Below, piece after piece: positions 33,105 through 44,703 of a stretch of DNA of 64,000 nucleotides (position 1 is its first letter; the number at the start of each line of letters is the position of its first letter). The notes below the pieces were generated by a model. The model did no database searches. It was not told where the DNA came from and worked only from the letters and a program-made list of their open reading frames with translations. The position numbers and the translations under genes were made by a program. This DNA is from Platycnemis pennipes (taxonomy: Eukaryota; Arthropoda; Insecta; Odonata; Platycnemididae). The stretch is taken from the NCBI GenBank assembly GCA_933228895.1, contig OW121858.1:31085859-31149858 (forward strand), written 5' to 3'.

Positions 33105-33628
33105 TTAATTTAGGAATATACCTTACCAAGATCCTTCTTATATTTTTTATGTAATTTAATCATTTCATTGGTTATTGATATGGTGTAATTAATACCAATG
33201 ATTCCAAATGGTAGCAGCGTCATTGATGCCGAACAGTTTTCAAAAATATCAACATTAGTAAAATTCAAAACAAATAGTTGTATTTGCAAGGGAATAGTTT
33301 AGAACAAAGTAAGAAAATATTCAACCTATTTTAGAATACGTATTAGCGGGATTGAGCATGTATCTTCACTTTGTAAATTAAACGTGGCAACAACACGTCA
33401 GCCATGTTTCAAAGTCAAAATGAGTTGAAAAAGAGCTTGTAAAAAAATAGAATGCAACTACAATGCGCTATATAATAGCATACTCATAAAATTATTGTGT
33501 ACTATGCGCAATCACCCTATAGATGATTTTCCATATATTGGTGTTTTTCTGTGTCGGTATTTATTCATTAAATAACATAGCTCTCTTATGGGATTTTGAA
33601 TCGTGGAGTCATGGTGGAACCTCCTTAA
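33105..33628 (-). mobile_element. family D TTAA-flanked element, copy 2
   Basis: Reverse copy of 3,755-4,263 bounded by TTAA (33,105-33,108; 33,625-33,628). It shares GGTAGCAGCGTCATTG and GGTGTTTTTCTG. Confidence 0.5.
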
Positions 33629-33632
33629 GCTA

Positions 33633-34386
33633 ATGGTGCTTTGTAGTACAGTTCTGCAGTGAAACCTTAAGGAAAATGGACTAATATGTATATATTATCA
33701 AACGTATATTTACATCAGAACTTGAAACCAGTTCTGTTTCTGTGATTTCTCTGTGATATATGCTGTACCTACCCTAGCCAAATGATTGCAGCAGAATAAT
33801 ATGATAATTGGATACGATAATTGGAGTATTGATAGGTGTTGTAAGTTGCGCAGTATATTTTAATCACCAATAATTTCCCTGTGTTCTTAAGTTTTGGGTA
33901 TCATAATTTCATGCTCATGTATGTTCATGTTAATTTCTTTCTCACCTGAAAATTTGAGGTCATGAATGTTTTTTTGAGTTTCTCATAAAAAGTTGACGTC
34001 AACAATGCTGTAGCCACGATAAGATTCGAGCTGTTATCATCTTTGTTGTAACTAATTGTATATATTTATGATATGGCTGTGAGGTCTCCATGAGCATATG
34101 GTTTTTGCTTCACTATGTTGAAATAGAATAAATTATGTCAATATGTTTAGCAATTAATTGTGCTACAAGGAGTGAGAATGATTCATCGCATCAAATTGAG
34201 CCATTCCATTACCTTGTAAAGCGTTTGCAATCAGTGAAACATTTATTGTTGTGAATATTTCTATGAAAAAATGTTGATTTGACCTAATGAGTGTAATTTT
34301 AATATCCAAGATTATATTTATACGATCCTTTGTGTATAGAATCTGTGAACTTTACCTGTAAAAAGTTTTTTTGAATGTCTCATGAC
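33633..34386. other. no gene recognised
   Basis: AT-rich, no long frames and no repeat match elsewhere in the window. May be single-copy intergenic or UTR-like DNA. Confidence 0.3.
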
Positions 34387-34387
34387 C

Positions 34388-34834
34388 CTTAGGAAACTTT
34401 ACTAAAGAAAACTTTAATTTTACTTAAAGTGAATTGAAACATTTAAAGTTAACTTTTTGTTGTATTTCAGCATTTAAGCATAATAATAGACCACAAACTC
34501 AGGATGTTCTTTAGATATATATTTCGATAACTCACACATGTCAAGTGCAGCACCAAGAATGAACTCTCACGAACAACGCTTCCCGTGGAAGTCACACTTG
34601 CAATGGTGCCAACCTGCGTGTGTGGCATGCAGGGTGGCCAACCTCATTGCATTGCTACAACACTTTTGAATTGAAAAGTTTTTATAAGTTATGAGTCCAT
34701 TTTGTAGTTTTCTTAGTTCTGTTAAACTTATAGATGCATTCTAAAGTTTTTCTTAAAGCTTACATTAGGATGACGTTTCAATTCGGTTTAAGTCAACTTA
34801 AATTTTTCTTTAGTAATAGTTTTTCCTGAAGGGG
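34388..34834. mobile_element. inverted-repeat MITE-like element (~450 bp)
   Basis: Left CCTTAGGAAACTTTACTAAAG...GAATTGAAAC and right GTTTCAATTC...CTTTAGTAATAGTTTTTCC are imperfect inverted repeats of about 75 bases. Target duplication undefined. Confidence 0.45.
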
Positions 34835-35178
34835 AAGGTTGATGTAATCCTGTTATAATTTTTTGATGAAAGAGAATTATCATTTGGGCATTTACTTTTA
34901 TGATGAAGACAATGTCATTAATTTGAATGGTTTACAAAATGTTGTGCAAGTGATTTTTACTACCATGCCTGACTGTTGCGTAACTTATAATATTTTGTCT
35001 ACAAACATTTTGATACTATTTTCCGCCAATGTCTCCTATGAACGATGACTTCAGCATAGTGAAATACATGTACATTTTTTGGCCAAGTATTCGGGGTCCC
35101 TGTTCTTCATACATACTCCTCATGGGTCATATTTGATCACCAACAGCACTTCAGAAAATATTGTCAGTTTGTCAGGAT

Positions 35179-35704
35179 TAGAGATGGGTAAATTACTGTA
35201 ATTTTCAATTGAGGTAACTTACGGTAATTTTCGAAAATTACCATAATTTTCCGGTAATTTTAAGTTTTGAGCTGCAAATCCTTATCAGAGGACTCCAAGC
35301 GAAATAAAAAAGCATTGAGATATAAATGCCGACACATATCAAACATATCATGATGTTTATCTATTATATAACTCGTTAAACAAATTATAACAAAGTTGGC
35401 AGCAACACGCAATTTGCCTCTCTTTTTTGACACTATGAGAAATTCTCGTTCCAAAGACATACCTCTGCGCAGTGAGCATTTGTTATTTTACTCTGAATTA
35501 ATTGGAATTAATCACGGACACAAAGTAAACAAAATCATTTTAGCTTCTTAATTTATAATATCACCCATTCCAATGGTTTCTTCGTGAGGAAGAAATTTTC
35601 TGAAAAAGAACTTTTCTGAAAATTACCGTTTATTACGGTAATTTTCAGGGGTGTTGGTAATTTACGAAAAATACCATGGTAATTTACCAAGTTGCCCATC
35701 TCTG
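35179..35704 (+). mobile_element. hAT-type MITE family A, copy A7
   Basis: TAGAGATGGGTAAATTAC to AAGTTGCCCATCTCTG with an exact 8-bp TSD GTCAGGAT (35,171-35,178; 35,705-35,712). The cleanest full-length copy. Confidence 0.9.
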
Positions 35705-35712
35705 GTCAGGAT

Positions 35713-36426
35713 ACTGTCAGCTTCAAAACAGTGCCATTTCATATCAATTATTATTAATGTTTGTCTCGCAGTATTCAAAGTATTTCGTAACACGACCAGG
35801 TTTGGAGACTGAAGTGTAGCTTCAGCTTTATTTGAAAGACTGGACTTGCTCTGAATTGAGAGTTTTCTCAAAGAAATTGCAGACTGTTTTGAACGTTGAT
35901 ACGACCATTTGGGGTTAACGTGATTTTTAGCGAGATAATTACTATAGTTATAGAACCCAGGATTACTCCTCTGTTATGTACATTCAAAGGTTTGGAAAAC
36001 GTCAACTATCTAAAATGTTAGTTGAAATGTAAATAAACAATATTTTATGCTCTGACTAATAATTTTTATCCCAAAAACTCATGCAATGGGGTCGTTAACC
36101 ATATTTTTTTTGTTGCTGATTATGATAGTTTGTAAAATAAAAAGACCCCTATTATTCCATTTTTTGATCCGTCAATTATTTCTCGAGTTTTTAAGCGGTG
36201 AAAAATTGATGTTTATAAACCCTTTTGGAAAAGTGGGTGTGGTGCAACCTCTGACGTATATCAACTTCGTCCAATCACGTGTGAGCACACAAAAGCTAAT
36301 TCGCCTTATCGCGATTGGGGGACAATACAGCTGACTCTGCCAATAGGAGCGGTTACAACAGGATCTGTGCAAGCAGACCTTCCGAGAACCCCCCTCCACT
36401 CCCTTCCCTTCCCCTAAAAGCAGTCA
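35713..36426. other. no gene recognised
   Basis: Short frames only; a C-rich patch at 36,389-36,415 leads into repeat J. Confidence 0.3.
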
Positions 36427-36488
36427 AGGACGGGGGGGAAATGACGTCACAGCAGCTTTTTCGGTGGGCGTCACCTTTTGCTTATTTT
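36427..36488. repeat. dispersed repeat J, copy 2
   Basis: Matches the first 80 bases of the window (AATGACGTCA, CTTTTTCGGTGGGC, TTTGCTTATTTTA) and directly precedes a LINE 3' end. Confidence 0.5.
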
Positions 36489-36640
36489 AGTAGTAGGTTT
36501 GGGATTACGGGTGCGTCGACGACTAAGGTCATTAGCACCACGCGCAACCTAATTGCATCATAATATATTTTTTTTCCAAATTTAATGTGGCAGCAGTTGT
36601 ATATATGACAATGAATATATAACAATGTATATAAAAATTT
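36489..36640 (-). mobile_element. I-clade LINE 3' UTR (copy 5, 3' part)
   Basis: AGTAGTAGG then GGGTGCGTCGACGACTAAGG and TAGCACCACGCGCAACCTAA match the 3' UTRs of LINE copies 1-4, read leftwards into CTA repeats. Only about 150 bases remain before the inverted piece starts. Confidence 0.7.
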
Positions 36641-36766
36641 TACACAAGCTGGAAGCTGCCCGTGCTTGCGCAGTGTCCTCGGAACATCATGGCACCATGC
36701 AGATTAGACTCAGTTCTCTGTGTAGCGTATACACAGCGGAGCTCATCGCCGTTAAGATGGCCCTGG

Positions 36767-37643
36767 GCCCCTATGCTCGAAACCATGCGGCTTAGTGCCG
36801 CACGGTACAAATGACCGATTGCTGAACCCGCACGGTTCACGGGTGACCCTTATTTTGGTATGCTCAAAACAGCTACCGTCGCATGCGACGTAGACCATGC
36901 GAGCGGGAAGGGATTCTGCATGGCACAACTTGGCAATGCTGTGGCGAGTTGCTATGCAGGATCGCTCAGCCAATCACAGCCTACTTCAGCTGTGATTCAA
37001 GCTTTTACGCGAAATTTACGTGGTACAGTGTTGTAATCACCGGATCGCCACCTAAATGCACAGCTAATGCATTTTTGCTGTGGCGATGGAGAAGCTAAGC
37101 ACGAGGCAGAAGCAGCTGAGTTTGTAGAAGGTTAATGAAGCATTGGAAATTTTTCGCCGGCAAAATATGCTTCATTTTTGGATCAAAACCTTCATCTTCC
37201 TACATTAACGTTATAACATTTATAACGTTTTACAGCTAATGAACATATTGCCAGAGGCTGATTTACCGCCAAATTTGAGGAGAAAGACGCTGCCGCACTG
37301 TGGCACGACGCTGCCATTAGGCTTAATGCGTGCGGTGGGGCGTCGAAGTCGTGGAAGGAGTGGAGGAAGGTAAGTAAGGTGATTTTCGCACCCGCATTGC
37401 CCTTCTTGGCCTTTCTTCTGCCTCCAAAGCTTGAAGAACTTCCAACCGATGCATTGCAGCCGCCATTTTCTCAAGACCAGTCACATATGATTAAGAATTT
37501 CACCCGCCATCAGCCCTGCGACTCCCCAGCCGCATGATTCTGTCGGACTTCCTCTCGTACGGTTCGAGCATACCAAAATCTGCGAGCTGTGCGACTGAGC
37601 CGCACGAAATCGTCAACGGGTGAAACTTCGAGCATAGGGCCCC
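36767..37643. mobile_element. TIR element inserted in LINE copy 5
   Basis: GCCCCTATGCTCGAA at the left and the inverse TTCGAGCATAGGGC at the right bound about 875 bases that interrupt the RNase H frame between MAL and the next residues. CCCTGG repeats at both borders (6 bases, perhaps 8 with one mismatch). Family uncertain. Confidence 0.65.
37269..37369 (+). pseudogene. Myb/SANT-like domain remnant inside the inserted element
   Basis: FEEKDAAALWHDAAIRLNAC and SKSWKEWRK|gtaagt resemble the Myb/SANT-like (zeste-type) DNA-binding domain, which has W...LNA.GG..K..W..W spacing. Such domains accompany some DNA transposons and host regulators. Short, single exon, so only suggestive. Confidence 0.4.
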
Positions 37644-37951
37644 TGGAGTCGGTCGCTGACGATGGTCGTCCGACCATCATATGCACTGACTCGATGAGTG
37701 CCCTACAATCCATTTCCGCTATTTTCCCATTGCACCCTATTGTGCAATCCGCCCTTTAGGCCCTCCACAAGCGGGGACTCAAAAGTCAGATCCCTATGGG
37801 TTCCTGGGCACGTGGGAATAGCGGGAAATGAAAAGGCAGATGCAGCTGCAAAAGCGGCACTCATGCTGCCGGAGCAGGATTCGACACTGGTACCCTATCA
37901 AGACATACAGACTTGCGTAGAATAGTCCTACGGCAGTGGAGTGACGTATGG

Positions 37952-38198
37952 AAAAACGTGACAAACGACAAAACGCGACAAACGACAAAACGTGACAAAT
38001 GACAAAACGTGACAAATGACAGAAACGTGACAAATGACAGAAACGTGACAAATGACAAAACGCGACAAATGACAAAACGTGACAAACGACAAAACGGGAC
38101 AAATGACAAAAACGTGACAAATGACAAGCCGCGACAAATGACAAAACGTGACAAATGACAAGCCGCGACAAATGACAAAACGTGACAAATAACAAATT
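37952..38198 (+). repeat. 17-18 bp minisatellite grown from LINE coding sequence
   Basis: About 14 copies of AAAACGTGACAAATGAC and variants. The flanks are LINE frame (DVWKNVTNDK on the left, NNKLRATGYV on the right), and copy 1 has WSDVLNNKLRAIKPV at this point, so the array grew out of the codons for VTNDK/VTNNK. Confidence 0.85.
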
Positions 38199-38345
38199 GC
38201 GAGCTACCGGTTACGTCAGTGTGGCCCACTTCTGTCGGGAGGAGGTCATCATTGCAAGACAGAATCGGCCACTGCGTCCTGACCCACTCACACCTCTTCA
38301 CTGCAAAGAAGACCCCATCTCGATGCGGAGACTGCGCGAGAAACC

Positions 38346-39007
38346 ACAACAAATCACACCACAAGTACAAGAATATTACAATGTAGTCCCAGTGACAGTG
38401 TTCAAGAGAATAGACGAATACGACACCGACCGTTACGACCGCTGAAACACAGAAACAATTGCCTACACAACAGCAGTGCCGAATTTCAGAATGTGCGTTG
38501 TTGCCGAGTAAAAAGAGAAATTAAATAAATGGTTTAAACAAATGTTATAAATGTTTAAGCGTTTAATCACAATTATTTGGTCAATGCAAAATATGCAGAT
38601 AACCATAGCACAAAATTACATACTTTTCAATCCATATATATTAAAACCAACATCTCCAAGGTCAAAGGATATGCACAGAGTGACAACGTTCAGGTTGCCT
38701 AAAAACCGAATCAAGTCAAGTTTTATGTTACGTTTCATGTCAATATTTAAATTCAAAAGGGCAATGTTTCAATACGACTTGAGAATTTGAGGCATCTGGT
38801 TAAAATGTCGTGTAATTTAGTCACCTCCAAGCAATTTTTTAGTTCCATTGAAATTATATGAGCACTAGTTCTCAACGACTCTTGATTACCGAACCAGCCA
38901 CCTTAGGAGGGTTTTGGACAGGGGGGACAATTTCTTGGCGGCCGCGGGAACTCTCGTGGGGGACAAATAGACGAAGGGGGGGGGAAGGATTCTCTTTGGC
39001 CTCCCCA
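38346..39007. other. no gene recognised
   Basis: A 60-codon frame continues past the LINE homology but matches nothing; the rest is AT-rich with a G-rich patch near 38,975. Confidence 0.3.
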
Positions 39008-39695
39008 ACTAGGCCTAGAGATGGGTAAAGTACCGTAATTTTCAATTGAGGTAAATTACCGCGGGAAATTACGGTAGTTCGCCGGTTATTATAAGTTTTG
39101 AGCTGCAAATCCTTATCAGAGGATTCATAAAGAAATCAAATAGCATTGAGATATAAATTCCGACGCTTATATCAAACATATCGCGACGTTCATCTGTTAT
39201 AGAACTCATTAAAAAAATTAAAACCAAGTTGGCAGCAACACGCAATTTGACTCTCTTTTGTCACACCATGAGAAATTTTCGTTCCAAAGACATACCTCTG
39301 CGCAATGTGCATTTGTTATTTTACTCTGAATTAATTGGAATTAGTCATGGACACAATGTAAACAAAATTGTTTTAGCTTCTTAATTTATAACATCACCCA
39401 TTCCAATGGTTTCTTCATGAGGAAGAAATTTTCTGAAAAAGAACTTTTCTGAAAATTACCGTTTATTACGGTAATTTTCAGGGGTGATGGTAATTCACGA
39501 AAAATACCACGGTAATTTACGAACATAGTAGTAGTAGTAGATTTAGGTTTATAGGGTGCGTCGACAACTATGGTCATTTTGCACCACGCACAATCTAATT
39601 TATAATAATAAATATGTAGAAATATAAAAAAGTAGAAATATAAATATAGAGTAAAAATCAAAGGCAGTATAAAAGGTCCAGTTTATGACAATAAA

Positions 39696-42600
39696 TTAGA
39701 TTTTATTCATTAAGTTTATTTCTTTTAAAAAGGTAATAACGTGGCATAGGCGATCAGCATCGTTGCCTAGAACGTATTCTAGGTCGCCGTTGATGCCTAG
39801 CCTGTTACGTGTGTCCCGGTATTTGTCACACTCCGTCAGGATATGTCGCACACTGAGAGGACAGTCACAGTCATCCCATCGCGGAGGAATTTTCTCTTCT
39901 GTAAAGAGGAACGAGTGGGTCAGGGCGCAATGCCCGATTCTTAATCGTGTGATGACCACTTCTTCTCTGCGACTACCCCTGACGGAAGTGGGCCACCCTG
40001 ACGTTACCGGTTTAATTGCCCGTAACTTATTGTTTAGGACATCGCTCCAAAGTACACTCCACTGCTCTAGGACTATTTTACGGAGAGAGGCTTGCAGATC
40101 CTGATAGGGTACTAGCGTCGTCGTCGGCTCAGGGATATTTAGCGCTTCTTTTGCAGCTGCATCCGCCTTCTCATTTCCAGCAATACCCATATGTCCTGGG
40201 ACCCAGAGAAAAATAACTTTGATTCCCTTTCTATTAAGGGATAAAAGGGTAGTATGTATTCGCTGGACAATAGGGTGTGGTGAAGAAAAGACGGGAATGG
40301 ATTGCAGTGCGCTCATTGAGTCCGTGCAGATGACAAAAGACCCCGAAGAACCCCTAATTCCTTCAAGGGCCATCTTAATAGCCAGCAGCTCCGCTGTGTA
40401 TACGCTACACAGCGTATTGAGCCTGGACTGGACGACACCGTGATGGGACGAGGTAACCGCGCACGAACAGGCTGCATCCGACTTCGATCCATCCGTGTAT
40501 ACAGGGATGAAATCGGAGTGGCGACAGAGAAATTCGTTGAAGAGGCGCTGGTATTCTAGAGCAGTGGTGTGGGATTTATGGCGCCTACCAAGGGCCATAT
40601 GGATGTCCGGCGGCGGAATAATCCACATAGGGTAACTCGAGTACCCAACTGGATAAACATCTGGGAGTCTTAACCCGACACCCTGAATAAATAAATTAAA
40701 ACGAACACTGAGCGGCTTGGTAGCTCTTGTCCGTCGATTAAAAAGTTCCATAAATCTAGGGTTAAAAATCAAATTGAAACACGGGTGATTCTTGGTAGCT
40801 AAAATTTTCGCCACATAGGAGCACATCAGCATGTTCCTACGGTACGGTAACGGAGGCTCCCCGGAATCAGCATAAATGCTGAGGACCGGACTGGTCCGGA
40901 AAGCACCAGTAGAAATACGAATCCCTGCGTTGTGTACTGTTGTTAACGACCTTAAGTAAGAGTCGCGACTGGAAGCGTAAACAACTGACCCGTAGTCCAG
41001 TTTGGAACGTACGAGTGCGCGATATAATAAAAGCAGGGACATTCGATCGGCACCCCAAGTTGTGTTACTTAAAAATTTTAAAATATTTAGAGTCCGTAGA
41101 CATTTATCTCTCAGAATCTGTATGTGTTCACGCCAGTTCAGTCGGTAGTCAAAAGTCATACCGAGAAATCGGACGGACTCCACATACGGGAGAGTTTAGC
41201 CATTGAGTGACAAAGTTGGCGGGATGTAATGTCCCCTCACCCGGTAAAAATGGACGCATTTGCACTTTTCCGAGGAAAACTTAAAGCCATTCCTCCGCGT
41301 CCAAACCTCCAGTTTGTTTAGAGCCAACTGAGTCACTCTGGTTGCAGTGGCTATTTTGGACGACCTGCAAAATATTGCTAGGTCGTCAACGAACAGAGAT
41401 CCCATTAGTGGAGGTTTAATGCATTTAGCTATGTCGTTGATCGCAATTGCGAAGAGTGTCACACTTAAAACTGAACCCTGTGGAACTCCAATGTCCTGCC
41501 GATAAAATTTGGATAAATGTCTACCTATTTTAACTTTAAAAACCCGATCAGTTAAAAAATTCTTGATAAAAATCGGTAAATTGCCCCTCAATCCCCACTC
41601 ATGCAGAGTCATTAATATCTTATGCCGCCACACTCGGTCGTATGCCTTCTCCATGTCGAAGAAGACACCTACGACATGTTGACGGAGAAGAAAGGCCTCC
41701 TGGATGAAATTGTCGGCTCTGACCAGGTGGTCAACGGTCGATCGGCCGCGTCTAAAACCGCATTGAATATTCGAAAGAAGATTTCGGCGCTCTAGCCACC
41801 AAACGAGACGCCGATTGACCATTCTTTCCATTACCTTGCACAGGCAACTAGTAAGGGAGATGGGTCTATAATTATTCGGGTCAGCTCTATCTTTACCCTG
41901 TTTGAGAATAGGGATTACTGTGGACTGCCGCCAGGAGGGTGGAAAACTACCCTCAGCCCAAATTTGGTTGAGGGAGCGAAGGACTTCCACCAATGCCCCC
42001 TCCGGAATATTCCGGAGGAACGCATTATGGATGTCGTCCAATCCTGTGGCCGAGTCGCGTGAGTCTGCAATGGCAGAACGCAGTTCCCAAAGGCAGAAGG
42101 GGATATTATAGTCTGCCGTCCACCGCTTCTCAGTAAAGATAAGTTTCTGAGATTCATTGCGCCTCTTGATGTGTACGAATTCTTCCTCATAGGTGTCGTT
42201 GCTGTATAAATTGGCGAGTGACTGCCCAAAAACCTCGCTAATAGCCGACGGAGATGTCAGTACCATACCACCTATATTGAGGAATGAGACGCTGAGCTGA
42301 TTGTGGTTTCCCGAAATTCGTCTTACCTTGTTCCATACCTGTGCAAGGGGTGTTCTACAATTCACATCAGATACATATTTCATCCAGGAGGCCTTTTTCG
42401 CCTCCTTCACCACCTTTCGAGCTTTTGCTCTGAGGCGCCTGAAGGAGGACAAATTTGTCTCTGTGGGGTACTTGTTAAAAATTCGTAACGCCTTCTTGCG
42501 TTTACGAATCGCTTCAGCACAATCATCGTTCCACCAGGGAACTGCAGGCCTAGTTACGCAATGTAGTGATTTGGGCACACTGCAATTGGCGGAATCGATG

Positions 42601-43397
42601 ATATTGCGGGTCAGCATTTCAATGTTTGAAGTCCCATCACGGTTCTCGTCATGTTTAAAATTTATTTTTTCCCTAAAAGCGGTCTAATCGGCATTCCGGA
42701 CAACCCAGTTGCCCGGCCGTACTAAGTCGTGGTTAAAATTATTTTCTCTGTACAGAAAAAGGGGGAAATGATCACTGCCACAGAGATCATTGTGAACAGA
42801 CAGATAAATCTTGCTCATTAACGTGCTCGATGCAATACAAAGATCAATACTAGAATACTGACCGTTAAAAGAGTTAAAACGAGTGTGTTCCCCTTTATTC
42901 AATAAAAACATGTTAAAATCAGTAATAAAATTAGATAAAATACGCCCCCTACGGTCACACTGTGAACGCAAACTACCCCATAGGGTATCATGAGCGTTAA
43001 AATCGCCAGATAAAATAAAAGGTCTGGGCAACTGACGAACAAGGGCTTCTAAGTTGGATCGAGTGACCGGGGCCCCCTCCGGCAAGTAGACGTTACATAA
43101 CGTCACAGCCTCCGGGGCATGCACCGTCACTGCGACCGCCTGGAAAGGCGTTCTCAGCTGCACTCGGGAGGTGTAAAGAGCCTCTCGAGTAGCAACCGCC
43201 ACTCCACCCTGGGCACGTTGGCCACTGGTGTCGTCCCATCTAAAAACGTTAAAACCATTTAAAATGCCCTTGTCCGTGCTTTTAAAATGGGTCTCTTGTA
43301 GACATATACAAGAGGGGTTAAAGTCACGAATTAAAATGCCCAGCTCCTCCTTATGGCGATAAAAACCGTTACAGTTCCACTGTAATATAAAAGCCAT
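39696..43397 (-). pseudogene. LINE copy 1 ORF2: endonuclease-RT-RNase H, two in-frame stops
   Basis: One continuous frame of about 1,233 codons, broken only by TAG at 42,684-42,686 and TAA at 41,196-41,198. Endonuclease (43,397-42,687): FALQWN-like start FILQWNCNGF, QETHF, SGDFNAHDTLWGS, GSDHFPLF. Reverse transcriptase (to ~41,200): YRPISLTSC, CGFRRGRSTVDHL, FFDMEKAYDRVW, GVPQGSVLS, FVDDLAIFC with the catalytic DD. RNase H (41,183-39,696): YTDGSKSDAAC, YTAELLAIKMAL, CTDSMSAL, VPGHMGIAGNEKAD (all four acidic residues), and a C-terminal C-x-x-C-type cluster (WDDCDCPLSVRHILTEC). It makes and inserts cDNA by target-primed reverse transcription. The lack of frameshifts argues for recent death. Confidence 0.9.
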
Positions 43398-43476
43398 TAA
43401 AATTTAAAAAGGAATAAAATACGATAAATAAATAAATAAATCAAAAGGGCAAGAGTCGGACTCTGAACACAAGTGG

Positions 43477-44703
43477 TCAGCGTCTAAGGCGATTCTTCTT
43501 GCCTTTTTGCCTAGCGACGAGGATTTCCGTCTCCGAGAGACTTTCGTCCTCATCCATTTGTTCCAGCTCTGGCTGTTTTGAGCTGGCAGGTCCTGGGGAT
43601 GGTGTCTTCTCACGCGTTACGCGTGTTACCCCAGTTTCTGATTTCTGTGGGGACATTTGGAGGGAACCAAGGTTGGTAATAGTGGTTTTTTCTGCTGGTT
43701 TAATAGCCTTAGCCAGCTTGGCCGATTCTTTCTCTGTTGGCTTTGTTTTCACTGCTTCTGTTTGGGTTCCTATGGTACTTTTCTTAACAGGTGGGGCCAC
43801 AACAGTGGCAAAGGACTTGGAAAAAGTTGGGGCGACCATTTCCCTGTACTTTTTCCTCGCCTCGAAATATGTTAATTTATCCAGTGTTTTTAGTTCCATT
43901 ATCTTTCGCTCTTCCACTAGTTTGGGGCATTTCCTAAAGTACACCGGATGATCGCCCTCGCAGTTAACACAGTTAGGTTCTTTTGAGCATTCCGCACCCT
44001 CATGCTCCTCCAAGCCGCAGCGCGGGCATGTGGCCTTGCCCTCACACCGCGTGGCGATGTGGCCGAAGCGCTGGCACTGGAAGCAGCGCATGGGAGCTGG
44101 TATGAATGTCCGAACAGGTACCGATTCAAAACCGATGAAAACCTTGTCGGGGAGACGATCTAGCGCAAAAGTGAGGACCACGGACGATGTATTTCTCACT
44201 TCTCCGTCGCGCTTCGTGGTAAGCCTACGAGCATCTGTCACGCCTTGAGACGCCATCTCGCTCTTGATCTCGTCCACTCCTACGTACAACAGGTCGTAGT
44301 GGGAGATTACTCCCCGACAGGTGTTGAGGGTGCGGTGCGCTTGAACTGTTACCGGTATATCGTGTAGTTTTTCCATTTTCAGCAACTTTTCTGCTTGGAT
44401 ATTATTGCTGCATTCGATGAGAAGTGTGCCGTCGCGGAGCTTCTTGGCCGATTTCAGGTCACCACGCACCAGAGAAGACAAGACTCGGCGAATGAGGAAA
44501 GGAGACACCTTTTTAAGTGTTTCTCCTTCCTTTTGGCACCTCATCACGAGGTAGCGTTTACTACTACTGAACTCTGTTTCTCCCCCGCCCTTATCAGGGC
44601 GGGATCTTTTGGGAGGTGGAAGATTAGTTTCCGCCTTACCATCAAGAAATTCGTCCCCCGAGCTCCCCACCCACCATGGAGCCACACATTCGGGACGCCG
44701 CAC
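43477..44703 (-). CDS. LINE copy 1 ORF1: gag-like CCHC protein
   Basis: 408 intact codons. The N-terminal half holds a basic PPPKRSRPDKG stretch and an RRM-like region (SPFLIRRVLSSL, LIECSNN, GVISHYDLLYV). Three zinc knuckles follow at ~205-270: CFQCQRFGHIATRC, CPRCGLEEHEGAEC, CVNCEGDHPVYFRKC. The C-terminal tail is K/E/T/P-rich and ends KKNRLRR. It should bind the LINE RNA and form the RNP. Ends 79 bases before ORF2. The ATG at 44,703 heads the open frame; a conserved 5' block shared with copy 2 spans the start. Confidence 0.85.
   Translation of the reverse strand: MRRPECVAPWWVGSSGDEFLDGKAETNLPPPKRSRPDKGGGETEFSSSKRYLVMRCQKEGETLKKVSPFLIRRVLSSLVRGDLKSAKKLRDGTLLIECSNNIQAEKLLKMEKLHDIPVTVQAHRTLNTCRGVISHYDLLYVGVDEIKSEMASQGVTDARRLTTKRDGEVRNTSSVVLTFALDRLPDKVFIGFESVPVRTFIPAPMRCFQCQRFGHIATRCEGKATCPRCGLEEHEGAECSKEPNCVNCEGDHPVYFRKCPKLVEERKIMELKTLDKLTYFEARKKYREMVAPTFSKSFATVVAPPVKKSTIGTQTEAVKTKPTEKESAKLAKAIKPAEKTTITNLGSLQMSPQKSETGVTRVTREKTPSPGPASSKQPELEQMDEDESLSETEILVARQKGKKNRLRR

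Larger units (their letters stand above)
27880..33632. repeat. ~5.7-kb palindromic complex
   Basis: Inverted blocks: 27,885-27,965 with 33,530-33,620; 27,978-28,120 (TTTACTGCAAGAGCCATGTT) with about 30,900-31,045; 28,152-29,598 with 31,165-32,978; 29,605-29,680 (GCCAATAGCACGCCTGTAAG) with 30,790-30,865; 29,770-29,825 (CAAATCAGGCAGA) with 30,535-30,580. The order of matching blocks shows the two Tigger-like elements entered different positions of an older inverted repeat. Confidence 0.75.
36645..38345 (+). pseudogene. I-clade LINE ORF2 RNase H piece, inverted (copy 5)
   Basis: The plus strand encodes the RNase H region: LCSVYTAELIAVKMAL (catalytic E), then after an insertion ICTDSMSALQSI (catalytic D) and LWVPGHVGIAGNEKADAAAK (last D), then a tandem-repeat tract, and REEVII / RCGDC at the end. 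Stops and shifts abound. It faces away from the adjoining 3' UTR (36,489-36,640), as expected for a 5'-inverted, twin-primed LINE insertion. Outer limit about 38,345, where similarity to copies 1-3 stops. Confidence 0.7.

Noticed and set aside
37794..38370. Long minus frames rich in LSRFVICH; also a CRISPR-like look
   Set aside because: They translate the 17-18 bp minisatellite. Units abut without unique spacers, so no CRISPR array.
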